Assembly: GCA_000708835.1 (NCBI GenBank)
Contig: DF236980.1
Location: forward strand, 271,441 to 335,440
Length of the DNA: 64,000 nt
Origin: Klebsormidium nitens
Taxonomy: Eukaryota; Streptophyta; Klebsormidiophyceae; Klebsormidiales; Klebsormidiaceae
Direction: 5' to 3'
Part shown: in pieces, positions 1 through 10,530 of the stretch
Numbering within the stretch: the first letter of the stretch is position 1
Layout of the letters: every line of letters begins with the position of its first letter
The notes under the pieces: model-generated
What the model was told of the DNA's origin: nothing
Seen by the model: the letters and a program-made list of their open reading frames with translations, nothing else
Databases searched by the model: none
Position numbers and translations under genes: made by a program

Positions 1-2345
1 CCCCGTCGTCTCGGGCCGAAGAAAGAGTTCCATCTTGCAAAAGGACTCCGTCGTTTCCATTTGATTGCGCCGCAACTTCAGGGGGGTCACGAACCGTCCC
101 CTCAGCCAAAGATTCGCTTGTGTTTTCAGTCAGCGGCTCAGCAGACCCACTACAAACCTCTGCCTGGACCCCCTCCTGAGGGATCCCCCTCTCGCTCAAA
201 GTCCCCTCTTCTCGCTCCCCCTCCCCAGGTTCGGTTGCTGCACTCGGCCCCGCATTTGCAGATTGCTCCGTAAGTGCCCCTCCCGCTCCCCCTAAGCTCT
301 CCTCAGTGTTTCCAGCCCCGTCTTTGCTTCCAGCTCCATTCCCCTGTCCCTTTTTGCTCCCATCCCCCTTCTCCTTCTTTCCTTTCTTCTCTTTCTTCTC
401 CTTCTTATCCGTCTTCTCCTTGCCCCCCCCCCCCTCCTTTTCCTTCTTATTTTTCACCCCTGCCTCTGCCCCTCCATTTTTACTGGTCTCGACAATTCCC
501 CCCTCAATTCCTTTCGCACTGGCAACACCCTTTGTCTCACTACTAACCTCCCCATTCTCCCCCGTTTCCTCCCCTTTCTTCTCCCCATCCACCTTCCGCC
601 GATTCTGAGAGACGGGATACACCCACGGCATGTCGTATCGCTGTAAAATGTACCCGAGTTTCCGCAAATTGCAGTACACGTGATAAGCCTGTAGCGGCCG
701 CCCTTGGTGCAGCAAAAGGGAGTGGACTTGCTGAACGGATGCGGGCTCGGAACCCAACAGAAGCAACAGGCTGCCGCGCTCGACCATGTACCTGAGGGAT
801 GCAGATTCTGGGTTAGTGCCAGGGTTGGTGCCAAGGGCTGGTGCCAAGATGCAAACTGGGGTTAGTCCCAAAGTTAGAGAAGAATGTACGATATTCAAAA
901 CTTGGTTTTCTTGCTGTTCGACAAGGACACAGACGCACATTGCTGGTTGCAGAATCCTGTACCTGGATTTTATGCCTCTGGCAAACAAGGTGTCAGTCGT
1001 TTGCTCCACTTCCTTGGCTTCTCAATCAAGTGCCTCGCCAGACATTTATTTGCTTTGCATGACCGGATCAGATTTCAACATAAGCAAGGACAGGGACCAA
1101 CTCGCTAAGGATGACGAACGAATTACGGGACAATCCAAAACACGTTCACAGACAAACAGAAACAGATGTCCGAAGATGGAAGAAGCGATCCGGCGGAATG
1201 AGGCGGCAGACTCACAGCGCCTCCTCGGGCTGACAGAAGATACGGCCCTGGCGCACGATGCCCATGTTCTGCCACATGTTGCCCTTCATCACCAACGCCT
1301 CCGCCAGGCCCCGGTTCGGGTGCCACCGAGCGACAGACAGCGTTTTTCTGAGAGTGGGAACAAAAACCTGTTTGAATAACGCCCTTTCAGTTGTGGGCAT
1401 CTGAAAAGGTTCTGTCATGCGACGTCTTGTTGCAAGTAGGCGCCGGGAGCTTGCCGCCACGAGCTGGTTTTTAAGAGCATTGATTGCCACTTGTTGCCGT
1501 CGTTTAGGTGATGTGCATAAAAGAGCATTTGATGTGGTGTGCTCCAGGACGACTTGAGTCTGCGCAGCTAATGCACGAAAAGGGAAGTGAGAAAAGCTGG
1601 AGATAAAAGAGGCTGATGACTGGTCTCATTGACGCGCTCCAGGCTCCAATTTTAGATCTGTATCTTCAGACAGCGCCACAAACCATTTTCCTTGAGCCAT
1701 GCAACAAACAATACGGATGGTTATGAGAGGTCATCCAGCAGCTGCTGATTGCTTGGTGGCAGCTTTTAACAAAACAAGTGGTGGACGTAACTTCCCGGGG
1801 CTAACCATAAATTATATTGGACCAACTTGTTAATATCTGCTCTGATGGTTGGGTGGTGTGGTATGAATGAGCACCAGAGCTCAACCAGTACAGTGCGAGT
1901 GGCCGCTACTCCCACAAGGCAGCGGTAATGATGCATTGAAACCGTGCGTTGCACCCAGCAGTGAATGCGGATCAGAGGGTGAGTCTTTTCAACGAGGAAT
2001 CTAGTCTCGATACTCAACGAGATTGTCCAGAATGAACAAGCGCGATGGCCGTCGTTTGTTATTGGCGCTGTCCCGTCTGCCTCCGGCCAACTAGCAGAAT
2101 GCTGAAGGCGCTGTTTACACAGCACGCCTATCACGACCACCTCACCTCGTCGCCAGTCTCCGCTGCGCCAGAAGCTTATACACTTCCTTCAGCGCCAGCT
2201 TTGGTTCCTCCTCGTCCTCATCCAAGTCCATGTGCTTCCTGTTTGAATCCAGGAACTCGTCTTTCTTCTTCCGCCTCCCCGCACCTTTCTTCTTCCTGCG
2301 GGCGGGCCGCCCGTCAGGGGCCGGCCGCCCAAATATGATACCCAT
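1..2345 (-). CDS. SEN54: tRNA-splicing endonuclease subunit SEN54, 3' end beyond window
   Basis: SEN54 is the structural subunit of the heterotetrameric tRNA-splicing endonuclease that removes introns from pre-tRNA. Three exons join in phase: 2345-2146 (donor GTGAGG), 1347-1216 (acceptor CTCAG, donor GTGAGT) and 791 to the left edge. The joined protein reads LLAQRRLATRKTLSVARW, then a WHPNRGLAEA / GNMWQNMGI segment, then EEALYMVERGSLLLLLG, then QAYHVYCNLRKLGYILQRYD. This is the order of the conserved SEN54 N-terminal domain (compare WQTMG..EEALYLLE.GS..YQVFSHLKRLGY in animals). After MPWVYPVS the last exon stays open to position 1 as a Lys/Glu/Gly-rich linker, as expected for SEN54; the C-terminal endonuclease-like fold lies outside the window. 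The start is uncertain: ATG at 2345 is used, but a TTAG acceptor just upstream (about 2366) would allow an earlier exon. Divergent from the AVT gene. Confidence -1.
270..600 (-). repeat. Purine-rich low-complexity coding tract with G12 run in SEN54
   Basis: On the minus strand this is GA-rich and codes Lys/Glu/Gly runs inside the last SEN54 exon. A run of 12 C on the plus strand (423-434) codes glycines; the reading frame is open on both sides with exactly this length. It could easily be mistaken for a non-coding CT tract when read on the plus strand. Confidence -1.
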
Positions 2346-3004
2346 GACTTTGTCCAAGAAATTCTAAGAAGACTGTTAGGCCGACCGACTCAATTCACGA
2401 AGTTTTAGTTGAAGGATTGCTTGCCACACAATGTTCATATGTGACCGCCCTATCAGGCTGCTCGAAAGAAGATCGCTCACCGCCAACTTTTTTGACCATG
2501 TGGCTGACATCAGTGCAATCATTGTCTGCACGCGAGGAGAACCAAGAACATAGGTATGCACCACTGCAGCGAAAGTGGATGCAGGCACGCTTTTGGAAGT
2601 CATAGCTTATGTCTTACAAGCGTGGGGAGGCCAGTAGTTTGAACCATCGACGCAAAGAAAGGTGACAGCAGCACGATCGAACGGTTTGCCGGCTGTTTTC
2701 AGAGGGGTCCCTCAAGAGAGTCTTATACGCTATTCGCCGAGTGCACCTGTTGCAAATTAATGCTCTGATCGACAGTGAAGAAGGAGATCCAGCTGATCAG
2801 GGGGTCGATCTGCGCTTTCCCCCTAGCTCATCTTCCCTCTCATTTTGGCTCATGGTCTTTCCAAGACTCTGTGGAGAAGAACAAGGCATAGATAACCCAC
2901 CCTAGAGCGCTAGCTGGCGGCAAAACATCTGTCCCGCGGATGCAGCATATGAACCTGGCCAATTTCAACCAGCCCACTTCAGCAATCATTTCTTGATCAC
3001 AGCC
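2346..3004. promoter_or_regulatory. Divergent intergenic region SEN54 / AVT
   Basis: About 660 bp between the presumed 5' ends of two divergently transcribed genes, so it should hold both promoters and 5' UTRs. No clear TATA box or known operator was recognised. ORFs here are short and without family features. Confidence -1.
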
Positions 3005-4495
3005 ATGGTTCCTGCACCCAATGCAGACGACTCCCTCGACCCTCTGCTGCTAACCGAGGGCGGCAAGGCTCCTCTTGCACACATCCCCCCCAGACTTTCC
3101 CAACAGGAGACGCGCAATGCTGAGGTTGACATCATCTCGAATGCAGAAGATCCATTGCTAGGCAAGGCCCAGAGCTCTTCTCTTGGTTTTACAAAGCTAG
3201 ATCTTCTCGAAGCGATCGACGGCCGGGCACTGGCGGGTGCGGGCACCGCAAACCAGCTCCAGACGATCTTCAACATCATCAACCTATACATGGGCATCGG
3301 AGTCTTTGTCATCGGGCACGCATTTGCTTTAGGCGGCTGGGCGACCCTCCTATTTCTCTTCCTCTTCAGCGCCGTCTTCTGCTTCAGCGCTCAGCTCCTG
3401 TGCGCGTCCTTTGAGAAGTTGCCCGGGGAAACCGCACCTAGTTACCCAGCCTTGGGTTTCCTGGCGGGCGGTGCGGTGGGGCAGTGGGGGGTATTTCTGG
3501 TCTCCGTCACGGAGTTCTTCGGCGACACCTGTATTCTGCTGTTATCCATTTGGCAGTCCTTGATTGTGCTCTTTCCCCCAAGCGGGGGAGTGTGCCTGGG
3601 GCTCGTGTGTTTAGATCCTAGGCAGTCCGTGATTCTAGCCACTTTGGTGGCGCTACTCCCGGCAATCTGGCTCCGGGGTTTCTCAAAGCTGACAGTGATA
3701 GCAGTGTCTGGGGTAGTGTCCAGTCTCGTGCTGACAGCTGTCATGGTGGGCACTGTCGTGATTGACCCAACATCAGCGCACGTGAGTGGGGAGGGATCAC
3801 ACCAGCACACGTTCCTCAGGGCCCCATCACTGCCAACCGGAATTGGTGTGATGCTCGTGTCGCTCTCAGGCCACCAGTCGCTGCCCTCTTTGAAGAGAAG
3901 TATGAGGCGCCCGCAGCATTTTGGGAGGTGTTTGTACGTTGCTTTTGGATCCATGTTTTTGTTGTACGCTGTAATGGGGAGCCTTTCCTACCAGTACTTT
4001 GGCGAGAGCTGCGACGTTCTGGTGACCCACAATCTCATCAAGTCAAGCGCAATTTCAAAGTGGGTCATCTTGCGGTTCGGCGCTTTTCGAGTTAGGTTAG
4101 CCCAAGTGCTCTCAGCCCTGCTCGCTCTTAGCGCATTCTCAACTACCCCGCCGGTAGTTCTTGTCTTGGGCGACCTGCTAATCGACATGACACAAGGGGG
4201 AGCACAAGGCCACGTGTCATCCTTGTTAGAAAGGGGTCTCCGAACAGCAGTTCTGCTGTTAGCTTATGCAGTTGCTATATTCTTTTATGACGTCTTGGGT
4301 CTACTTTTAAGTTTCATTGGGGGCGTTGCTAGCATGTGCTCTTCGTTGCTGCTACCTAGTCTCTTCTACTACTTGTTGCACCGAAATGAGATGATGCGTA
4401 GGCACCAGATCGTTGTAGGCAGCGTCATTTCTTTAGGAGCCGCAAGTGCAATTCTCATCGGGGTCATCAACGTACAACAACTCAGCAACAATTGA
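3005..4495 (+). CDS. AVT1/SLC32-38-like amino-acid transporter (AAAP family), single exon
   Basis: Predicted 496-residue membrane protein of the amino acid/auxin permease family, closest in pattern to vacuolar AVT1-type transporters, which move neutral amino acids across the vacuolar membrane. About 60-75 polar N-terminal residues precede the first helix, which carries the family pattern INLYMGIGVFVIGHAFALGGW (N-x-x-G-x-G...GGW). The mid-protein GHQSLPSLKRSMRRPQHF and SYQYFGE stretches match the conserved 'GH..PS....M..P..F' and 'GY..FG' positions. About 11 hydrophobic segments are visible. ATG 3005 is chosen because it sits in a strong context (GCCATGG); the frame is open slightly further upstream without an ATG. 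No intron interrupts it, unlike every other gene here. Substrate and membrane cannot be read from sequence alone. Confidence -1.
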   Translation: MVPAPNADDSLDPLLLTEGGKAPLAHIPPRLSQQETRNAEVDIISNAEDPLLGKAQSSSLGFTKLDLLEAIDGRALAGAGTANQLQTIFNIINLYMGIGVFVIGHAFALGGWATLLFLFLFSAVFCFSAQLLCASFEKLPGETAPSYPALGFLAGGAVGQWGVFLVSVTEFFGDTCILLLSIWQSLIVLFPPSGGVCLGLVCLDPRQSVILATLVALLPAIWLRGFSKLTVIAVSGVVSSLVLTAVMVGTVVIDPTSAHVSGEGSHQHTFLRAPSLPTGIGVMLVSLSGHQSLPSLKRSMRRPQHFGRCLYVAFGSMFLLYAVMGSLSYQYFGESCDVLVTHNLIKSSAISKWVILRFGAFRVRLAQVLSALLALSAFSTTPPVVLVLGDLLIDMTQGGAQGHVSSLLERGLRTAVLLLAYAVAIFFYDVLGLLLSFIGGVASMCSSLLLPSLFYYLLHRNEMMRRHQIVVGSVISLGAASAILIGVINVQQLSNN

Positions 4496-5895
4496 CTAGG
4501 ATATTTATAATGATACTGCGCGCGCGCGAATCAACAGTAGTGGACAACCTTGAGTTGCTGATAATTCAAAAAGCATTGTCAGTTCATGACGACAATATCC
4601 CCGTTGGTTCTGGCGAGCAACGAGCATCTCAATGATATTGCAGTCCGGCGCATGTGACGGGTTTCCATAAAGCTTCAACGCGCAAGTCTCGCGTTGGACA
4701 CGTAGATGGTTGTGGTCTGGCTAAGTCAACATAATCCGAAGACCACGAATTGTGGTTAATTGCAACAATTCTAAGGAGCGTCCCAACATGGTGGACAAAA
4801 TCGACTTGGGGACTATATATGTTACGATTGTTTGTCACTGCGAGTATCAGATGGGATCATGATGCGTCATGCATGATACTTCGCTCAGATCAGTGTGCCA
4901 CAGCAAGAACAACGAATAAATTGAGAACAAGCGGGCTGTCAACGACTCGTGAGAACGAGGCGAGGCGCAGGTTTGCTGCATCATGTCCATATCCGTACAC
5001 TAGCCAAATCTATGATGACTTCAGTAAGGCGGCAGCTACTCGGATGATTGATGCACCTGAGATTGTGCGCGTACGGTCGAAGCGTATATTTCTAAGCATA
5101 TCGGGCATACGAAGTCTTCGTTACGTCAAGAAAAGCTAGTCACTCAATTTCTGATGGCCGCTCACATCCTGATCCTTCGGGGTCATTGGTTGGATGCGAT
5201 TATTGTTTGCATTACTTCATTTTCTCGTATGCTAAATGAGATAAGGTTGCGCCGCGTGACGATTGCGGGTACCAGACGTTTCGAGGACGTCGAAGATAGT
5301 AAGCATGGTCAGCTTGGCATGTGTGCTCTCCAGCAGCTCAGATTACCAGGACGCATCGCTTTGCTGTTGACTTTCTTATCTCAACAGTGGGTTGCGGCGC
5401 AAAACTTGGCTCTTGACTGGCTGCTTGACCAGCAATGTTGCACCGCTGTCTTTCGGACCATTGACCTTAAGAAGTCTTTGAGCCGAAGCCGAAGGCTGTT
5501 CCCCACAACGTACCTTTCGCTAACTTGAACAGATCATTGTTTGAGCGCCTGCTATCTCAAAGCAGAGTTTCACAGCAGCCTTGAAGACTTTGAAGCAGAT
5601 CAGCCCTGGATATGGCCCCATGTGGTCCTTTGCGTTCGAAGTGTGAAAATCAAACATCCTAGTAATGCACCTATGCATCTACGTCTCCGATCCGTCCAGA
5701 GATGAAGAGATCAGCAGCTTTCAATGTACTAGCATCCTCTTTTTGTAGGACTGCTTTGGCTCTCTGCAGTTCTCGTTCAACGCATGCATTTCCAAGTTCA
5801 GCGAATCTTCCTTTCTCATGTGCATGTATCGTTCTGATGTGGCATCTACTTGGACCTTTCACGCGGTAAGAGAAAGTAGGTAAGGATAAGCTCCT
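4496..5895. other. Intergenic stretch without recognisable gene
   Basis: About 1.4 kb. The longest open frames (4750-5139 and 5154-5528, plus strand) have no family features and no splice-site support. A 63-codon minus-strand frame (5671-5862) lies just 3' of the broken gene copy at 5.9 kb and could be a leftover of its 3' region. A short GCGCGCGCG run is at about 4520. Confidence -1.
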
Positions 5896-7161
5896 TCAAA
5901 TTTCACCAGGACCTTGAAAAACCTGGGAATGTTGAAGTCCTCGACCTCCCAGCTCCCAAAGTATCTCCTTGTTTATCCTTATGAACTTCCTAAAAACTGT
6001 AAGATCAAGCTCCGTCAAAGGGAAGGGATCTCCAATCACATCCAATGGCTCTTCGAGCTTGACACGAAACCAGTTTCCCATCGCTTTCCAATGTTCAAAC
6101 TTATGCACTTTCAGATGTGGATACTTTTCCTGAGAAAGCTCTCCTGTTGTCAGCCAGATGGACATTGGCAGTCCCGTCTCGCTTGGACTCAACCACGTCA
6201 TGCTGAAGGCTTCATCTTAGCTCACAAGATCGCCGAGATAGTAACGGTACATGTCCTGGCAACAAGGAAACTAGTCTTTGAGTCACCTTAGGAAGAAGAA
6301 TTTAGTCAGGAGGTTCACTTCAGGATACGTGATACGCGCGGATCGACAATGTCACGGTAATCCGAGCATCCGAGAATCTCTCATTCTGGGTGGAGGGCTA
6401 CTCAATCTGGTAACTTATGACACACTTATTTTGAGATGCCTATAACTGTTTCCAGCGGTCCTCCATCTCCGAGTGTCAGAGAAGAAGCTTTCTGTCGGAC
6501 CTTGTGAAACTTTCAGCCAAGGATTCAGGAAACTTCATCTTTGCCGTCTGGGATTGTGAGCTGGAGCTTGGTTGCAGTTTCAGACGTGCTGCTGGACCTG
6601 TGAGATTCTATCATTGTCATCCAGATTGACCCAGAATGCCAATGCTCATCTTCTTCAGCCACGCCCTTCTTAAGACTCCTTCTTCGCTCATGATTACAGA
6701 GGATTACAGAGGATCTTGTTAAGTCCCTCACAAGATCGAAATCCCGTTTTTATCCAGATCAGATCGTAGTATCCAGACGTTGTTTTGTCGATCGCTCTAA
6801 GGCGCTCGCACACAGATGAAACAAAGAGAGGAACCATCTGCAAGCGAGATTCAGAATCACTGGACGTTGCGGTGAGAGCGCGGATTGGTTACTTCGTCGT
6901 CTGATTTATTCGAAGAAAGGTCGAAGCAGCTCATTTCCCGATCATCTTCTAAACACGCTGTAATCAACAATTGTGTTCACCTTGCAGGAGCATGTTCCGG
7001 TTAGCACGCTACTCCAAGCAGCAACCCCGATTGTCCCCACACTAGCTGTTGGGACTATAATGCCTTGCTTATCTCCTTGGATGGTCGGCAGGCTGAGGCC
7101 AGACTCCATGAGAGCAGAGGCTCCTCTTCGAAGGGTCTCGCACCCAAAGACGCCCCTGCTC
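5896..7161 (-). pseudogene. Decayed copy (A) of small bacterial-like gene
   Basis: Two exons parallel those of copy B at 8738-9853: 7161-6981 (181 nt, acceptor TGTAG before GAGCAGGGG, donor CAAG|GTGAAC) and 6255-5896 (acceptor TTGCCAG). Shared peptides include GASAL.ESG..LPTIQG, AWSSVLTGTCSCK, then TGLPM.IWLTT, NWFRVKLEEP, VIGDP.PLTE and FIRINKEILWE. Relative to B, copy A has an in-frame TAA between the YRY segment and DEAFSM, and a net 2-nt loss after ILWE that throws the C-terminus out of frame. These point to a pseudogene, although a shorter protein from the Met in FSM is possible. Function unknown; see copy B. Confidence -1.
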
Positions 7162-7306
7162 CTACAGACACGTAAAATGGATTTCCTGAAAGGGTGTACT
7201 TGTGTAAGTTTCTCTTCTTTCGTTCGTTGATGGATGGGTGATGGATGCTTGCAGTTTATACGGATCAATGTCAACGTCTGATCGACGGAAGGCGGCTAAG
7301 AATGAA

Positions 7307-7501
7307 TGGTGCATGGTCTCAACTTTCGCCAGCAGCTTTCTTCGAACTATTTTTAGCGGCTTGCAGCATACAGGCTCCTAGTTATGGGAAGAGATGTCAC
7401 TTGGTGCATGGTCTCAACTTTCGCCAGCAGCTTTCTTCGAACTATTTTTAGCGGGTTGCAGCATGCGGGCTCCTAGTTATGGGAAGAAATGTCACTTGGT
7501 G
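7307..7501. repeat. 95-bp tandem duplication (two copies)
   Basis: The block starting at the first GCATGGTCTCAACTTTCGCC (7311) recurs 95 bp later (7406) with only a few substitutions and runs through GGGAAGARATGTCACTTGG in both. It lies upstream (in gene direction) of the first visible exon of copy A and is absent from the corresponding part of copy B, so it arose after the larger duplication. Confidence -1.
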
Positions 7502-7823
7502 GTATTTTTGGAGAAAAAGGTAGCAATCTTGTCAGCGACCTTGTCACCTGCCCTGATGCAAAGGCTGAATCGCAGCGGCGATGGCAAGGATCCTCTCAGA
7601 TTCAAGTTGGATTCAGACGTTTGGAATCGACTCCAATCCCAGCTTTCAGCTGACTGCGAGCTCCTATTCCAGTGATTCCGGAACCCGATTTCAAATCAAA
7701 CCAGCTTAACAATCAAAAGCACTCAGAAAGCATTCTCCGTGGCGGGGGATTAAGTACACACGTAAGCGCTTACCTGGGAAACATCCCTGCAGTCTGCGCC
7801 CCCGCCAGCTGCATGGACTCCGA

Positions 7824-8017
7824 TAACTCTCGTGTGACCTAAGAGCCGTGTGACCTAAGATAGGCACCCGGGAGACGGGTGGGGTTGGGCGCCTTGGTAT
7901 GGTGGTTAGGGTGGGTTGGGGTGCGGAGCGGTTGATTAATTGGGTTAGGTTTTTAGTTTGAGGTGCCCGGGTTACTCGTATCTTGGGTCACACGCCCGTT
8001 AGGTCACACGAGAGTTA
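7824..8017. mobile_element. MITE-like element with about 50-bp terminal inverted repeats
   Basis: The left arm 7824-7872 begins TAACTCTCGTGTGACCTAA and the right arm 7963-8017 ends TTAGGTCACACGAGAGTTA, its reverse complement. The inner parts also pair, up to CACCCGGG / CCCGGGT. The roughly 90-bp core is G/T-rich and non-coding. Within the left arm the 14-mer CGTGTGACCTAAGA occurs twice, 16 bp apart, and the right arm has the matching doubled form. There is no transposase. No convincing target-site duplication was found. A non-autonomous DNA transposon or a fold-back element both fit. Confidence -1.
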
Positions 8018-8737
8018 CCGGTATGCTGCATGGCGCCAATGCGGAGCCTTTTATTTTGTCGGAAATTTATAGGTAGACTTTGATATCCGACGATGGCCTC
8101 GCGGCCGCTACCGCGACCCGGGGGTTTTGAGGCTTAGCAGGCGCGGCCGTGCCGCGCGTCAGGTGTGATACCGCGGCCGCGCGTAGAGAAAAAGCGGGGG
8201 GGAAATCTTGAAACGCATTGTATTAAAGATGACTTTGCAATAGCAAGAGTTCAGACGGACAATGAACGTTGATTCAATGTTTGTTTCAGCAAGCTCCGTG
8301 CAGGTATATACGTTCCAAGCAAGGATGCCACTCTGGCGAGGACCACCAATTTCGTTGCTAGCCATGTTTTCCCCACGTCGTTCGCAGAACAGCAAAAGCA
8401 ACGCGGTTCTGACAAGCGAAGGCCATTCAATGCCTTACAGTGAAGTGCATACTTAATTTAATACGGCAAGAATCATAACATTCTTTGCGGCGATTCACAG
8501 GTGCGCCTGATAAAATGCTGTTCGGCGCATCTGGTTTTTGCCTGTGACCTACTTTTATAGAGAAGGCCGCCTCAGGGCGGGTTTCAAGTCTCTAACGGCG
8601 TTCGATGTAGCTCTCCAGTGTATGGTGATACCGGTAAGCTATTTGTAAACAGACTTCCTTGTAAGTATAGTCGTGCAAGCGAGCCATTCTGCTCGGATCC
8701 TGGAGGCGTCTTTCACGCAAGAAAAGTACGGACCCCT

Positions 8738-9853
8738 TCAAATTCCCACTAGCTTATCGAGAAGTTTGGAAACGCAAAACTCCACCTCCCAGAACTCCCA
8801 GAGTAACTCTTTGTTCAGTCTCATGAACTTTCTCACAACTGCGATATCGTCCTCCGTCAAAGGGTGCGGATCTCCGATCACTTCCATGGGCTCTTCGAGC
8901 TTGACACGGAACCAACTTCCCATCTGCGCTCTCCAATCGTAGTTACTTTGCACTTTTAGATGCGCGTACTTTTCCTGACAGTATTTGCTTGTTGTCAGCC
9001 AGATCGTCATCGGCAGTCCCGTACCGTCTCTGGGACTTAGCGACGTCATGCTGAAGGCCTCATCGTCGGTCACGAAGTCAGAAAGAAGGTAACGATACTG
9101 GCAACAAGAAAAATACTGCTTTAGTCACCGCAACAAGAAGTTGAATCTCTAGGAAACTCGAGGAAGGGCAGATCCGAATTCCTTACTTACATATCTAAGT
9201 ATCCACGTCTTCTTCTCCCAAGTAAAGCTGTCACTCAGCAAAACCGTTGGGTTTTCATCCGAGTGTTCGAAAGATTTTCAGATTTGAACCGTGCTTGTCG
9301 GCAGCACTCCCTTCTGCATCTTTCCAGTGTTCTAGAATGAACTTCTTCTTCCAGCTCATTATTTCAATACCCGCCCGTACATTTCTTCCCTCGAATACAC
9401 CACCATTCAGCAAATCTGTCCCTGACAAACAGAGCAAGCCATTTACATAACCCAGATTAGACCATCACATCCAGGAATGATCTATCAGTCTAGTGCTGCC
9501 ACACTGCAAATCTTTCCCACAGGAAGCTGAACCGAACTTTGGGTCCAGATTCACTCTATCTTGGGGTCAAAACGCTTGGATTTTTATCGTTCTGAAGTTA
9601 TCCAAGAGGGTCCAGGAGCAGCTCAATTCCTCAACAACTCGACCTCAATGCATCCAATCGTCTCATCTTCACCTTGCAGGAGCATGTTCCGGTCAGCACG
9701 CTACTCCAGGCAGCAGGCTCTGTTGTTATTCCACTACCTACTGGGCCTACAACGCGCTGCTTGCCCCCTTGGATGGTTGGAAGCCTAGCGCCGGACTCCA
9801 AAAGAGCGGAGGCGCCTCTGTGAAGCGGCTCGCACCCTAAGATGCCCCTGCTC
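8738..9853 (-). CDS. Small bacterial-like protein, copy B (open), 5' end not resolved
   Basis: Two exons join in phase 0: 9853-9673 (donor CAAG|GTGAAG) and 9097-8738 (acceptor TTGCCAG). The second exon reads YRYLLSDFVTDDEAFSM, SLSPRDGTGLPMTIWLTT, GSWFRVKLEEP, VIGDPHPLTEDD, VRKFMRLNKELLWEFWEVE and ends ...LLDKLVGI. This layout (TGLPM-x-[IV]-W near the start, a [VI][IV]G-D/N-x-L-x-x-x-D motif, then a FI.LN...L..[YF]W.[GV]E helix and a terminal L..L..I) resembles a family of small uncharacterised bacterial proteins I recall but cannot name. The first exon (GASALLESGARLPTIQG...AWSSVLTGTCSCK) is not recognised. The upstream start was not found. A further 60-codon frame at 9255-9437 lies in the intron and has no counterpart in copy A. 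Confidence -1.
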
Positions 9854-10530
9854 CTGCAATTGTTGCCCAAAAAGGACCCTAATAAAGTGCACTTGTTTTA
9901 CTTCCTGCTCATGTCGTGTATTGAATTCACTGTCTAGCGAAAGTTGCATGTACTGAAGTATCTGAGAATCAGATTGTGCATCCCACCCGATTTTGCCGGC
10001 AGCTCTTGTGAACTAGCTCTTGACAATCAGCCCCACCAGGCAGGGTCCAAAGAGAGTGTGGTTAGTCATCATGTTGGTGAGTTCCTCTGAACTCTCAAAA
10101 GATACCTTCTCAGAAGTCACTCCTGAGCCGTATGCTGGTTGCAGCCGCAACGGCAAGATGCGGCCTCCAAATCCGCCCTTAACTTCTACACTTCCAGACC
10201 TCAACTGCAAGCTCGTATCTCAATCTCAAAGCAAACCAAGGTGAGCGCATGAAGAAAGCTTTGAGGGACGCTTTCACTGTCAGGGCCGCGAGCTATCGAC
10301 GAGACTCACCTCAAGAAGTTTCCCTGTAGAGTCCGCAAGACTGCCACCGACTGCATGGCGCCAATGCAGCGCTTCTTGGATTGAACTTTCTGACCAACAG
10401 CATGATACCATACTATAATTTATAAATGACTCAGTTACGTCACGGTTTGATCGACGGTGGCTTCGCGGCCGCCCTCCGCGCGTACCGCAGCTGACCGGAG
10501 GGTTTCGAGGTTTACCAGGTTTAGGACGCA

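Larger units (their letters stand above)
5896..10530. repeat. Tandem segmental duplication (about 2.7-kb offset) carrying copies A and B
   Basis: Three separated blocks recur in the same order: 5.90-6.25 with 8.74-9.10 kb, 6.98-7.16 with 9.67-9.85 kb, and 8.03-8.15 with 10.34-10.52 kb. The last shares CTGCATGGCGCCAATGC and a GCGGCCGC-containing patch and lies 5' of each gene, so it may be promoter sequence. Sequence between blocks has diverged; the MITE-like element and the 95-bp duplication are in unit A only. Offsets are about 2.84, 2.69 and 2.32 kb, reflecting later indels. Confidence -1.

Noticed and set aside
274-608. Pro/Ser-rich plus-strand ORFs at the left edge
   Set aside because: They are the complement of the Lys/Glu/Gly linker of SEN54, whose frame on the minus strand is open for 791 nt and joins in phase to conserved exons.
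5154-5528. 124-codon plus-strand ORF as a separate gene
   Set aside because: No recognisable motifs, unremarkable composition, no splice context; length is possible by chance in this base composition.
7301-8020. CRISPR-like array from the 95-bp repeat and inner 16-bp repeats
   Set aside because: Only two repeat units each, no spacer pattern, and the setting is a eukaryotic nuclear genome.
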